A stretch of 64,000 nt of DNA from Loripinus fragilis (taxonomy: Eukaryota > Mollusca > Bivalvia > Lucinida > Lucinidae). Below the pieces are notes generated by a model. The model saw only the letters and a list, made by a program, of their open reading frames with translations, had not been told where the DNA came from and made no database searches. The first letter of the stretch is position 1. Every line of letters starts with the position of its first letter. Made by a program: the position numbers and the translations under genes. The stretch lies in NCBI GenBank assembly GCA_964019695.1, contig OZ026519.1, positions 26,219,213 through 26,283,212 of the forward strand. The letters run 5' to 3'. This document shows, one piece after another, positions 41,367 through 52,952 of this stretch.

Positions 41367-41744
41367 TATAATCAGCAGTCAATATACATATATGCATACA
41401 AGTGTCTGTGTCAGTGTGTAGGTAAAGTATACTACCCAAATGTCAACTGTGGTTATGTTGATATGCTATGGCCCATCATTTCAGAAAATGACCCACCATT
41501 TTTTGCTCCATGGGTCACTTCGGCCCACCAATCTTGAAAAAAATCTGAAGCCCTGTCCAGGACGCATACCTTTTCGTGAAGGTGACATATCAAGTGTCAA
41601 TGCAATTAGTATACCAGATGTTTAGACGAGCACCTGTACAGTCTAGTCAGTCTTCACTCTTCACTAGATGCATATATTTAACTAGGTGTTTTTGCATTAA
41701 CACAACATAAATTAACCCGCTTTAAAGAACAGCCTTTGGGTTAA

Positions 41745-42085
41745 AACAAGTGTAAATGAGCAGGAAATGCCACAATCCCAGACAGACACATGTCTCCAAG
41801 AGACAGGGACACTGGAACACAGACAAATAAGGAATACGCACAAAAGTCAGAATACAATAAGCAAAGCATTCAGCTCCTTTTATCTCAGTGAGAGTATTGC
41901 AAAACTAGAAATGACACAATAGAAGAGTTTATCACGAAGTGCTAAACACGAATCCCCAGCAAATACAACAAAAATAGTAAGTGAGTATGATTAGGAAATA
42001 CCACATCACAAACTTAAGATAAACCCATGGCACCGTGAGGAAGAGCCACACAACAATCACGAGACACTAGGAAGACAAACTAAGC
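41745..42085 (+). repeat. Single-ended copies of the 5863-6715 family
   Basis: 41980-42085 repeats GTGAGTATGAT(T/C)AGGAA, GAGGAAGAGCC and GAAGACAAACTAA. 41900-41920 repeats TTGCAAAACTAGAAATGACA. 41745-41825 looks like a more diverged relative. The polypyrimidine satellite starts directly behind. Confidence 0.6.
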
Positions 42086-42089
42086 GAAG

Positions 42090-44876
42090 CAAACAGCTCT
42101 CTCTTCCCCATCTACTCGCTCTCTTTGCTCTCTCTATCTCTCTTCTCTCTCTACTCGCTCTCCTCTCTATTCTCTCTCTCTCTACTCTTGTCTCTCTCTA
42201 CTCTCTATTCTCCTTGTCTCTCTCTACCCTGTCTCTCTCTCTGCGTCTCTTTCTACTCTGTCTCTCTCTCTACGTCTGTCTCACTACTCGGTCTCTCTCT
42301 CTACTATGTCTCTCTCTCTATTATCTCTCTCTCTCTCTACTTTATTCTCTACTCGCATTCCTCTACTCTCTCTTTCTCTACTCGCACTCCTTCTCTACTC
42401 TCCCTTTCTCTACTCGCACTCCTCTACTCTCTCTTTCTCTACTGACACTCCTTCTCTACTTTCTCTACCCGCACTCCTCTACTCGCACTCCTTCTCTACT
42501 CTCTCTTTCTCTACGTGCACTCCTTCTCTACTCTCTCTTTCTCTACTCGTATTCCTTCTCTGCTCTCTCTTTCTCTACTCGCACTCCTCTACTTGTACTC
42601 ATCTTCTCTCTCTTCTCTTCTCGCGCTCCTTCTCTACTCGCAACCCTTCTACTCTCTCTTCTCTATTCGCACTCTTTCTCTACTCTCTCTTTCCTTACTC
42701 GCACTCCTTCTCTACTCTCCCTTTCTCTACTCGCACTCCTCCTCTACTCGCTATCCTTCTCTACTCATTCTTTCTCTACTTCCTTCTCTACTCGCACTCC
42801 TTCTCTACCCACTCCTTCTCTACTCTCTCTTTCTCTACTCACACTCCTCTCTACCTCTCTTCTCGCACTCCTTCTCTACTCTCTCTTCTTCTTCTGGCAC
42901 TCCTTCTCTACTCACACTCCTTCTCTACTCTCGCTCTCTCTCTTTCTCTACCCTCTCTTTCAATACTTCATTCTCTACTCGCAGTCCTTCTCTACTCGCA
43001 GTCCTTTTCTACTCGCACTCATTCTCTACTCACTCCTTGTCTACTCACTTCTTCTCTACTCGCACTCCTTCTCTGTTCGCACTCCTCTACTCTCTCTTCT
43101 CTACTCGCACTCCTTCTCTACTTTCTCTTCTCTACTCGCACTCCTTCTCTACTCTCTTCTAGCACTCCTTCTCTACTCGCACTCCCCTCTACTCGCGCTC
43201 CTCTACTCTCTCTTTCTCTACTCGCACTTCTTCTCTACTCGCCCTCCTTCTCTACTCGCCCTCCTCTTTTCTCTACTCAAACTCCTTCTCTACTCGCACT
43301 TTTTCTCTACTCGCCCTCCTTCTCTACTCGCCCTCCTCTTTTCTCTACTCGCCCTCCTTCTTTACTCGCACTCCTTCTCTATTCGCACTCCTCTAACCTC
43401 TCTTTTCTGCTCGCACTCCTTCTCTACTCTCTCTTACTCTACTCGCAGTCCTTCTCTACTCTCTCTTTCTCTACTCGTATTCCTTCTCTACTCCCTCTTT
43501 ATCTCCTCGCACTCTTTCTCTACTCGCACTCCTTCTCTACTCTCTCTTTCTCGACTCGCACTCATTTTCTCTCTCTTCTCTACTCGCACTCCTTCTCTAC
43601 TCGCACTCCTCTACTCTCTCTTCTCTACTCGCACTCCTTCTCTACTCTCTACTAGCACTCCTTCTCTACTCGCACTTCCCTCTACTCGCACTCCTCTACT
43701 CTCTCTTCTCTACTCGCACTCCTTCTCTACTCTCTACTAGCACTCCTTCTCTACTCGCACTGCCCTCTACTCGCACTCCTCTACTCTCTCTTTCTCTACT
43801 CACACTTCTTCTCTACTCGCCCTCCTCTTTTCTCTACTTGCCCTCCTCTTTTCTCTACTCGCACTCCTTCTCTACTCGCACTCCTTCTCTACTCACACTC
43901 CTCTAATCTCTCTTCTCTGCTCGCACTCCTTCTCTACTCTCTCTTTCTCTACTCGTATTCCTTCTCTACTCCCTCTTTATCTCCTCACACTCTTTCTCAA
44001 CTCGTACTCCTTCTCCTCTCTCTCTTTCTCGACTCGCACTCATCTTTTCTCTCTTCTCTACAGGCACTCCTTCTCTACTCTCTCTTCTATACTCGCAGTC
44101 CTTCTCTACTCGCAGTCCTTCTCTACTCGCAGTCCTTCTCTACTCGCACTCCTTCTCTACTCACTCCTTCTCTACTCACTCCTTCTCTACTCTCTCTGTC
44201 TCTACTCGCACTCCCCTCTACTCGCACTTCTTTACTCTCTCTTTCTCTACTCGCACTCCTTCTCTACTTTCTCTTTCTCTACTCGCACTTTTCTCTACTG
44301 GCCCTCCTCTTTTCTCTACTCGCACTCCTTCTTTACTCGCACTCATCTTCTCTCTCTTCTCTACTTACCATCCTTCTCTACTCTTTCTTCTCTACTCGCA
44401 CTCCGTCTCTACTCTCTCTCTCTATTTTCTCTTTCTCTACTCGCACTCCTTTTCTAATCGCACTCCTCTACTCTCTCTTCTCTACTCACACTCCTCTACT
44501 CGCACTCTTTCTCTACTCTCTCTCTTTTTTTTTTCTTCTCGCGCCCCTTCTCTACTCGCACTCTGTCTCTACTCTCTCTTCTCTACTTGAACTACTCTAC
44601 TCTCTCTTTCTCTACTCTCTCCTCTACTCGCACTCCTCTCTACTCGCACTCCTTCTCTACTCGCACTCCCTTTACTCGCTCCCCCTCTACTCGCTCTCCC
44701 TCTACTCGCACTCCCTCTATTCGCTCTTTCTCTACTATCTCTTCCTCTACTCGCTCTTTCTCTACTCTCTCTTCTCTTCTCTCTCTTTCTCTTCTTTCTC
44801 TCTCTCTACTCTCTCTTCCTCTGTTTGTCTCTGTCTCTGTCTGTCTGTCTTTCTGTCTCTCTCTCTTTCCAATGTA
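42090..44876 (+). repeat. 2.8-kb polypyrimidine satellite
   Basis: Almost only C and T with isolated A and G, built from short words such as TCTACTCGCACTCC, TTCTCTACTCTCTC and TTTCTCTACTCGC in irregular order. It begins with pure CTCT-type repeats and ends with GTCTGTCTGTC. Long frames are open in all three + frames simply because stop codons hardly occur in such sequence. Not coding. Confidence 0.95.
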
Positions 44877-44884
44877 GTTGGTAA

Positions 44885-45571
44885 TTAACTTAAAATATCA
44901 TGAGCAGTACGAGAATATAATGGAAGGATAGCGAGTGTTCGAGTCCAAAGTTCAGTCCTCCTCTGTCAAATTCCAAGTAAGTCATCCGATGGTAAAGAAT
45001 TGTTATAACGTGCTAGCAGGGAACATTTTATCATGGAATTGAGAGAGGTGTTCTCTGTATGACGTAACAATGAGGCCCTCTCACGAGTTAGGGTGTATTT
45101 GTACAAGCCATTTTATTCTAGGGAAAGGGAAAATGCCAAACTGAGGGAAACAAAATTGTCAGAGAACAGGGAATAAGTAAAACATGAAACTTGGAGACAA
45201 GTCAATATTTAAGAAGAACAAGGGAACAGGTACATGTACCTCCAAGGAGGGCCTCTATTATAGATGATAGAACAAACATCACATCTATAAAACTACTGAA
45301 ATTGATCTGTTTAAAAAATATTGTACCCAAACTCTAAACGAGTAACAGCTAGTTTACAATCCGATTGTCCATCTCTTTCTGAAAAGGGCGTCAACCCGGT
45401 ACATTTATTGAACTAAAGATAATTTAAAGTCGTACTGCAAATAGTTGCAGAAAGATCTAATAAACATTCGATTTTTACAGAAATGGGAAGCTATCTGTTT
45501 TTATAAGTACAAATATATAAAATGTTGCAAATACATGTTGTTTTATGCATATGGAAATCGCTAGAAATGGT
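44885..45571. other. Intergenic, nothing recognised
   Basis: GAGGCCCTCTC (45072) and GGAGGGCCTC (45245) hint at a weak inverted pair around a purine-rich stretch. Nothing else. Confidence 0.35.
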
Positions 45572-45620
45572 GTTTTGATTGTCATTTGTCGCCAGTCGGG
45601 CGACAAATGGCAATCGAAAA
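45572..45620. repeat. Hairpin with CAATCGAAAA / GCGACAAA motifs
   Basis: TTTTGATTGTCATTTGTCGCC pairs with GGCGACAAATGGCAATCGAAAA over an AGTC loop. The right half is repeated once more (45626-45649). Confidence 0.7.
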
Positions 45621-45781
45621 ATCGGGCGACAAAAGGCAATCGAAAACCCTGTTTCCAACTATTTTTGATCCACGTTCGTCGATAGTATTAACGTTTTCGA
45701 TTGCCGCTTATCCGGTGTGAAACTTTTAAAAATATCTTAAAGATAAACAACTCATCTTTATTGCTTCTTATAGAATGACAA

Positions 45782-46022
45782 ATGAGCCGCGACATGTGAT
45801 TTCCAACAATGTGGCATTTTGACATGAATAGACTCAGACGAATCTGTGTAGCCTTCTCTTAAGCTTAGAAACTCCAAATTATGTTCGTTCAGTAGCTTAA
45901 TATTCATATAATATTCAAGCGACAAGCAAAGGCTCTGATCAGACTGAGCGTATGCGCAGGCTGGTCTGAGCCTTTGCTGGTCGCACATACCACATTGTTG
46001 GAAATCTCATTTTGCGGCTCAA
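45782..46022 (-). mobile_element. MITE family 1, copy G
   Basis: ATGAGCCGCGACATGTGATT at the left, AAATCTCATTTTGCGGCTCA at the right. Well-preserved copy. Confidence 0.85.
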
Positions 46023-46080
46023 ATAATATTGTTTAAAAAGATGCCATTGTGGGGCTTGGGCTGCTGTTACCGGAATATAA

Positions 46081-46317
46081 GGACCTGTGCCCTGAATTAC
46101 ACTGCCTCCTTAAAGTTAAGGAAGACTGACTGAGTTAAGTATTGATTTTCAGAATGCGAAAAATAACGTTTAAACTGATTAAAAGCAAAATAGTTTCATT
46201 TTTCCGATGATATCTTTGACCGTAAGTACTGCATCTATCCAGGCAATTTATTTAACATGTTGAAATATCAATAATTCCTTAACTTTAAGGAGGCATTGTA
46301 ATTCCAGGCCCTGTACT
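46081..46317. mobile_element. MITE-like element with ~40-bp inverted ends
   Basis: GTGCCCTGAATTACACTGCC and TCCTTAAAGTTAAGGAA at the left return inverted at 46275-46317 (TTCCTTAACTTTAAGGA and GGCATTGTAATTCCAGGCCC). Confidence 0.7.
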
Positions 46318-47662
46318 TCTATGTAAAGTTTAAAAACGTTAAAAGATAAAATTACGGAACGGATTACCACCGAAACTACACTATCTTCAATATTTTTACG
46401 GGTATTTGTTATATGGGTTACTTTATCCACCTTTACAAATATGCAGTGAAAATCTAGATAAGCTTACATGTATACTAATACTTTTAAGAATGAACAGACA
46501 ACAGACCAAAAAGGTAAATTGCTTTTAAGGTCACTGCCCACACCTGGGCGATTTTTTTTCAAAAAAATAGATTTTTTTCATTTTTTGATATTCTGTAGTA
46601 CATCATATTATAAGCAAAATAACGCAAAATGAAGAAAATTTACCGTCCAGTTCAAAAGTTACAGCTCTTCATTATATGGCCTATGTTGGCTTTTTTTACG
46701 CAGCTTTTTTGAAACTCATTAAGACAAGTAAAATATTCTGTAACTCAATTTTATATTTGAAAATCGTTATTTCAAACAAGCATGCGAAGCCATAAATAAT
46801 TAAGAACTTTTTCTCAAACCATTCTTTTGCAGCTATACAAGTATTTTTCTTCATATCACGCGTTCAAACCAGCATTCACCGATATTTATGCATTCATTTT
46901 CGGCAATTACTGACTGATAATTCAATATTTAAACATACTTTAAAAAAATAAATTTTTCTAATTTTTTTTTAGGACAGTGATCATTATATAAGATGAGTTA
47001 TGACAAAATTTAAAAAAAAATCACCGTCTAATTAGTGAGATATTACCAAAAAATTATCCCTACCCCCTAAACTAAAAATTAATGAATTTAGCAGGCTTTT
47101 CTTATTTCTAAGCATGTTAAAATCTTACGGACCAAACACTGATGATTAAAATACCTCACTTTGAACTTCCAAATGAAACTATATGTACTCCAAATACTTG
47201 GAACATTTATATGCATATATGTGAAGACTTTTCAATACCAAAAACGATACCAAAAAAACCCACCCACTGTAAAAAGAAACTTATCCGCATTTTGTCTGAA
47301 CACCTAGTCAATATATTTTGACCAAATTTGCATAGATACACCATTAGGATAGAGATGTAATGTTTTGGGGACATTTACCGTTTTTCAAGGTCACGGGGTA
47401 ACTCTGCATGTCAAATTTAGGTGAAAATGTGCTGTTTTAATATGCATCGCTTTAATTGATCGATGCATATACTTCATGTACTCATCCAAGAATTTGAAAT
47501 GTTTTTAAATCTTTGTTGCGGCCTCGGGCGCCATACTAATGCCCGATCGCGAAGCAAGGCCAGACCTTAACACTTGACCAGAGTTGGTTTATTTCTATTA
47601 GATCTATATATCCCTTGACGGACATCTTTCAGTTGAAACGTGTCAAATGTATAGTAACATTG
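46318..47662. other. Intergenic, AT-rich
   Basis: Poly-T and poly-A runs (46549-46580, 46945-46970) and a GCATCG...CGATGCATAT palindrome (47443-47470). No exon recognised. Confidence 0.4.
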
Positions 47663-47800
47663 GAGATTAGCAAAAATTTTAGCGTAAAATTGTAAATATT
47701 TTATTGCTCATTATTTTCACATTTGCTTTGGGTGCTCAAAAGAACCGTCTCACTGAGTACTATAACTTACCTATGATTTGTTTGGTTGGACCCGCATTTA
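47663..47800 (+). mobile_element. MITE family 3, partial copy
   Basis: The left half, with TTTTAGCGTAAAATTGTAAA and GGGTGCTCAAAAGAACCGTC, is intact. After TCTCACTGAG the complementary arm is lost and AGTACTATAACTTACC follows. Confidence 0.65.
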
Positions 47801-48014
47801 CATGAAAAAGGTTCTTTTTATGCGCACACCCTTCCCGCTACTGAAGGGGGTATTCAGTGGCGCGGAGGGGGAGGGGGTACTATTTTTGGTACGGATCCCG
47901 TCGGCGTTGGTCATGGGCGGAATCGGCCACCAGAAGTCTAGAGGGGCTAGACATTTTCTATGCACATATCACATGAACCAGGCTTGAAGATTGGGTCCGC
48001 ATTTACATGAATAT

Positions 48015-48235
48015 AAATGAGCATCGATGCGACAAAACCTGTCTTCAGGGTTTCCGATAAGATCATACCAAAACCAGCCTTCTCAGCCACTGAGATTAGA
48101 TAGAATAGTGAAATCTCGCTTGGAGCAAGTTTAGATACATTACTATTCAATTTGTGAATAGCAAAGGCGCTGATCAGACTGCGCGGATGCGCAGGCTGGT
48201 CTGCGCCTTTGTTGTTTGCAGACCCCGATGGCAGA
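48015..48235 (+). repeat. Dispersed repeat, second copy of 17275-17470
   Basis: GATGCGACAAAACCTGTCTTC...AGCAAAGGCGCTGATCAGAC, then a GCGCGGATGCGCAGGCTGGT hairpin and CCCCGATGG. More complete than the copy near TAF11 exon 2. Confidence 0.65.
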
Positions 48236-49082
48236 ATTCCTCGCGTACCTTTAATAATTTAGAGTAGGCCTACTATAATTTAGAATCACGACTATACTTG
48301 AGTCAACCTTAGCCCAAGATAGCCTTGTAGCTAAATATTGGAACACATTTGACATAAGGCAAATTGTTTAGGACGCAAACTAAAGCGAGGGACTCTCAAC
48401 GTCAACGTCAAGTTCAATACTTGTCGTTTACGCATAATGACGCCATAAGAGCAAGTGACGTCATAAGCGCACGTCAGGTTCAAAGTAGACGCTAGAGAAC
48501 GTGACGAGATAGTCTGTCTTGGTGAAATTTTAATGCAGGTAAAATAAAACCAGAAAATCATATATAGATCTATATACAAGTAGTTATATCATGACTGTTG
48601 ATGTGGACTGTCAAAAAACCGCGAACAGTCGACTGACATTTCCCTGGTAAAATGCGTGTTCCATTACACTGACTGACTTTTTTTCTTCTCACAGAGCTGA
48701 GCGTCCATCGTTTAGTATCCGTAAAGAATGCCAACTTTTGTTGTTCATTATACTTAAATTTTTTTTTGCATTTTTAATGTTATATCAATCACTTTCAGAT
48801 TACCAACGTGCAGTGTAACGGGCATTACTGTCGGTAGAAAACATATCATAGTTGCGTAAAATCACACTTTGTCATAATCGAACGCTACCAAGTATTACCT
48901 CCCTTGATGATTTAGAGTTACGGTTATTGCTATGGGTAGTGACCTTAAATACGTGTGGTATTCTTTTTTACTGTCGCAAAGAGTACGGCTATAAAACGTA
49001 TGCAAACCGTACAGGGCTCATTATTATGGTTTTTATTTTGTTAGATTTTATTCTTAACATACCAGTCAACAATTTTTCATTA

Positions 49083-49200
49083 TGTCGGGACAGGTCTTCC
49101 TGGGTTGAACAAGTACTAAGCAATGATTAATGTGTCTTGCTCAAGGACACAACACAGTGACGCCGGAGAGGCCAGAAATTCGAATGCTCACGTTACTCGA
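49083..49200 (-). mobile_element. Old SINE copy
   Basis: Reverse complement contains GTGTCCTTGAGCAAGACACA, TTAATCA, GCTTAGTACTTGTTCAACCC and AGGAAGACC, colinear with the SINE body at 28095-28165. The tRNA-like head is much diverged. Confidence 0.7.
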
Positions 49201-49210
49201 TAGCTTCGCG

Positions 49211-49400
49211 TTCAACTAAGATTAAGATGCGGGGATCCAGAGAGGGGGTGGCAGAGGGTCCTGACTCCCACCCTGGAAAATTGGAAACCTTTGGGGCTCT
49301 TTAGCAATACTGGTCCAGATCCCCTGGAAAATCAAAAGCTACCAAGCCAGCATTCCATATTGGGTAATTATCGCCCCGCCAGCGTTTTGTTGTTGGGCTG
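49211..49400 (-). repeat. Dispersed repeat, inverted copy
   Basis: Inverted relative of 30265-30362 (GGACCAGTATTGCTAAAGAG on the reverse strand, then TCTCTGGATCC), followed by CGCCCCGCCAGCGTTTTGT, related to 33265 and 53420. Confidence 0.5.
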
Positions 49401-49823
49401 ATGATGGTCCGCTTTTAGTGGTATTTTGATTCCTCACTCCATTCATCTAAAAAAAAGTGTGTCAGATTTTAGTTGGACTTCCTCTGACAAAATTTCTGGA
49501 TCTGCGCATGATTGGGCGATAATAACAACATCGCATGAGATGTTTTATTGTATAATTATGAGCATCCTTCTCACTAATATTTCACAAAACCAAAGCAAAG
49601 CTACTTGATGGCGGTACAAGACATGGACATACCCTATCCCAGCCAGCACACAATTCGAGCAACCATCGGCCCGCCAGCCTTTCAAATGTTTAGATGTTGC
49701 ATAGCAAAAAGGAAGAAAGAAAGGCTGAGGAAGGGGGTGGGGGTCGGCGACTAGACTAGAGAGCCCCGTTGAAACCCATTCAATTTTTGTGGTGTTTTTT
49801 GCATGTGTTGTTGTTTTTTGACG

Positions 49824-49855
49824 TTTTTTTTTTTTTTTTTTTTTGGGGGGGGGGG
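49824..49855. repeat. T21-G11 homopolymer junction
   Basis: 21 T followed by 11 G. The length may be unreliable in sequencing. Confidence 0.9.
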
Positions 49856-49904
49856 ATTTTTGATATAGTTTGTTTCATTGAATAGAATCCTAAAGGGCGG
49901 TGCA

Positions 49905-50110
49905 ACAGAAAGGTGTTTCAGTGGACTAGGTGAGTTCCATGTTTAAATGGATTTGAGTAGGGTATTTCAGTGAACTGAGTGGTCTGAGTGCTTCCCTGGG
50001 CTGGGCGGTTTGGGTGTATCAGCTGCCTAGGGAGTTTGGGAGTTTCTATGGGTTGGCTGGTTTATGTATTTCAGTGGACTGTGTGTGTGTTTGTGTGTTC
50101 TGTCGCGAAT
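49905..50110 (+). repeat. Degenerate G/T-rich short tandem repeat
   Basis: Recurring TTTCAGTG(G/A)ACT and GGTGTTTCA-type words about 25-60 bp apart, ending in a GTGTGTGTGTTTGTGTG run. Confidence 0.5.
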
Positions 50111-50185
50111 CAGTATACTGGTGGTAATGGGTGTTTCAATTGTCTGGGTGGCATACATGTATATATTTTTGGATCAAAGGATTAA

Positions 50186-51074
50186 TAATCATGTACACGT
50201 GGCATCTTAACCAACAGTTTCCTCGCATTTTGACACTCCAGTTACACAACAAAATGCGCCTCAATGTGAACCTGCATTTTGTAACCCTGTTCATGTTGTT
50301 AATACACTGAGTTGCCAGGATAGATATGGCAAATGTTCTTGCCTTTTTTCAGGGACCATACACCCGCCCCCACCCCACACAGCCATCATATCCCTTTCCT
50401 ATATCAAGCATACTGGTTTCACCAAAAATGTATCAATGCAGAATTTAAATAAATATGTTTTCCCAGACTACTAGACAAAAACATGCATAATGACACCGAC
50501 TGAAGATGAGCGCTTTTCACAACACATAACAGCTGTAAAACCTCTCAAATTCCCTTCTGTATTTTGTCCTCCTGGTAGTCTTATTTTTTGTAGCATTGCA
50601 TATTTTTTTGTATCATGGCATGCTTAAAATATATCAGATTCAGGCACTAATTGTGCGGCAGTTTGTATCAATCTCCGAAATCAATACCACTGTCACTCCG
50701 ATAGCAATCATGCCAGCTGTCAAGTTTCCTCTGAACATTTTGCTAACCATCAAAACGATATCAACGTAAGCAAATTTCAATTATTGATGTTTTAATAGCA
50801 TTTTGAGACATGACTCTTATTAATCATGCAGGAGAATGATTTAGAATTGTGGCGACACAAGCAAATTGTGTCAAAGGTTGATGTAAATCCAGCTATGATC
50901 AATCGAATAGCATTTTTTCATTGAAAATTTCACAATCGTCGTTTGGAAGGTCGCCCAGGGTCCTACGGACATGGATCAAAAGCATTTAACACATTCCGAG
51001 TCCTTATCATTCAATATAGAAGCAACATGTTTGCTGCTTTCGTCTCCAAGTAACTTTCTATAGGAAATAAAAAT
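50186..51074. other. Intergenic, nothing recognised
   Basis: No exon, repeat or RNA supported. Confidence 0.4.
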
Positions 51075-51171
51075 GGATAAATACAGACCCTGTCCATCCA
51101 TATTCGCAATGTTTACCTCCGATAGCCAACACCCTCCGAGATCTAGACATGCGGTTTACCTGGGTGGACAT
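51075..51171 (-). other. Exon-like segment, - copy of an inverted pair
   Basis: On the minus strand ATG at 51171-51169 opens MSTQVNRMSRSRRVLAIGG, ending G|GTAAAC at 51114-51109. Similarity to the + copy (40201-40255) continues more weakly about 40 bp past the donor (GGACAGGGTCTGTATT versus GGACATGGTCTGTATT), as expected for a duplicated exon with its intron flank. Confidence 0.4.
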
Positions 51172-51590
51172 TGTAAGGAGATAATGAACTTATTTAAAAG
51201 TGAATTTTTCGGAATAGAATTAATTATTTATTTATGAAGTTAAAAACACCCAGTACATAAAGTAGCCTTTGTATAGAAAGATCCTGAAAGGACTGATTAT
51301 TCCATGAGCTTGTTCCATGTATATGGACATGGTTCCTTGTGTGTGGACATGAAAGTTTTGTTTAACGCGTACAACAAAGGTGTAGATCACGCTGCGCATC
51401 CCACAGGTCTGATCAGTTGTTGTTATTTGCTGTTTTTGTTAAGTATAACGACTGTAGTGGTAAACAATCTCTGTCGCTAAGCATGTTAAAGTTAGCATTG
51501 CATGTTCGTTAACTGCGAAAACAGGTTTTTGTTTGAATAAGGGGCGTTTTGAATACCAACTTATATAGTGTGATATCAGGGAAGCAAAAA

Positions 51591-51654
51591 ATGTGGATTT
51601 TGTGGAGTATGATGATGACGATTCTTCCCAGACAGTTATTCAGTTTGGACACAG
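51591..51654 (+). CDS. Possible signal-peptide exon of the fucolectin-like gene
   Basis: ATG at 51591 opens MWILWSMMMTILPRQLFSLDT, a hydrophobic leader that could be a signal peptide. It ends ACA G|GTAGTT, a phase-1 donor at 51655. The next recognised lectin exon (58530) begins in phase 1 (G+AT = Asp). Compatible phase, direction and leader make this the likely first coding exon, but no transcript links them. A mariner copy has landed 13 bp into the intron. Confidence 0.45.
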
Positions 51655-51667
51655 GTAGTTTCTATTA

Positions 51668-52950
51668 CGAGGGGCGTTCATTTAATTCTGGCACTAATGC
51701 GCCTCCTTACCACACGGCTTTGAGAAAATCGTGGAAATTGCGATGATGTCACGAGGGAGTGGTTTTGAATAATTGAACGAAATTTTGTTTCAATCCGTTC
51801 ACTATTCAAATGCGCAGTCGTAATGCGCTGGCTAAAATTGTGTGCCTTTAATGAAAACTCAAACAAGTTTTGAAATAGGGGCCCTATATTAAAAGTCGCG
51901 TTAACCTGAAGATTCAGGTTCATAGACATATAATGAATTGTGTCAGATACATAGAACATCTGCAGTGTCCAAAACGTTAGTTTTCAGGTGACACAAGAAA
52001 TTTCAAGATGGTTTCATTAACCTCAAAGATGGTTCTCGTCCTAGTTAGCCCAACATTGTTGTTACCAATGCTAATATTGCAGCTGTGGCAGGCCAGATTA
52101 AACTAGACGACAGGCTTTCAGTGATAAATATTGCTCATAGTGTTGACATATCATCGGGGTCAGCACATAAGATTTTGAATCTTCAGTAAAAACTTAGAAA
52201 GATTTGTGCTCGTTTGATTAAAGAACAAAAAGGCTTAATGCCCATCTATTTATCTTTAAAGCGCCAAAATTGTAACAAATCTAAAATATTAGAACTATTT
52301 ACAGTTGATGGAATCTGGATATACAAATTTGAGTCCAAGCGACGTGTCAATAATATGCAGTGGCTGTGCAAAGTTCAAGCTAGGCCTGTCATCGTAGATA
52401 ACAAAAAGCTTGGGAAAAAGTTTCAAATGTCTTCTTTTTGAATTCTGATTGGTCAATTGTTAAAGTTTAAGTGTCAAAGCTCGAAAAGTTACAGGTAAGT
52501 TCTATAAGAACAACGGGCTTTTAAAAATGGAAGGAAAACATGAGAAAAGCAAACATCTAGCCGATCTTAGCGGTTTGTGTCCTATTCGTGACATTGAAGG
52601 TGCCCACAAGTGTAAACTGGTCCAAAATAACCTGGAAACGGAAACTGTGTTACAGCTCCCTAATCCGCCTTAGTCACCGGTCTTGAGTCTCTGTGTTTTT
52701 TTCCTGTTGACTTTACTGAAATAAAGTTCCTACATACTTCGATATGAGTCTCAAAGTGTTCTTGGCAGTGTCATTATTCAGTGTCTACTGGGTATGCCCA
52801 AAAAATCAACTTATCTGCTTTCAAAGCATGGGTTCTAAGACTAGAAACTGAATTTCTGTCAAGGGAGAACACACCAACCGATTTAAATGAATGAAATATG
52901 GGTAGGTCTCATAATGAACCCCAACACCACAATTAAATGAACGTCTCCAG
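51668..52950 (+). mobile_element. mariner-type element with TA duplication
   Basis: The ends CGAGGGGCGTTCATTTAATT and AATTAAATGAACGTCTCCAG are inverted and flanked by TA (51666-51667 and 52951-52952). The length of 1,283 bp is typical of mariner. It carries a degenerate transposase (separate entry). Confidence 0.85.
51970..52745 (+). pseudogene. mariner transposase relic
   Basis: Several frames together show the family order. A helix-turn-helix part (NIAAVAGQIKLDDRLSVINI, then AHSVDISSGSAHKIL) ends at a TAA, followed by KLRKICARL and EEQK-like sequence. Then comes VDGIWIYKFESKRRVNNMQW, where the first catalytic Asp of GDETW is kept. AHKCKLVQNNLETETVLQLP follows near the second Asp, then PP-stop-SPVLSLCVFF in place of SPDLSPCDFF, so the third catalytic Asp is lost. 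Frameshifts and stops show that it is long dead. Confidence 0.8.
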
Positions 52951-52952
52951 TA

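Noticed and set aside
42125..43740. Overlapping long forward reading frames (up to 508 residues) rich in Leu and Ser
   Set aside because: They lie in the polypyrimidine satellite. All three frames are open because the composition excludes stops, and there is no domain or splice context.
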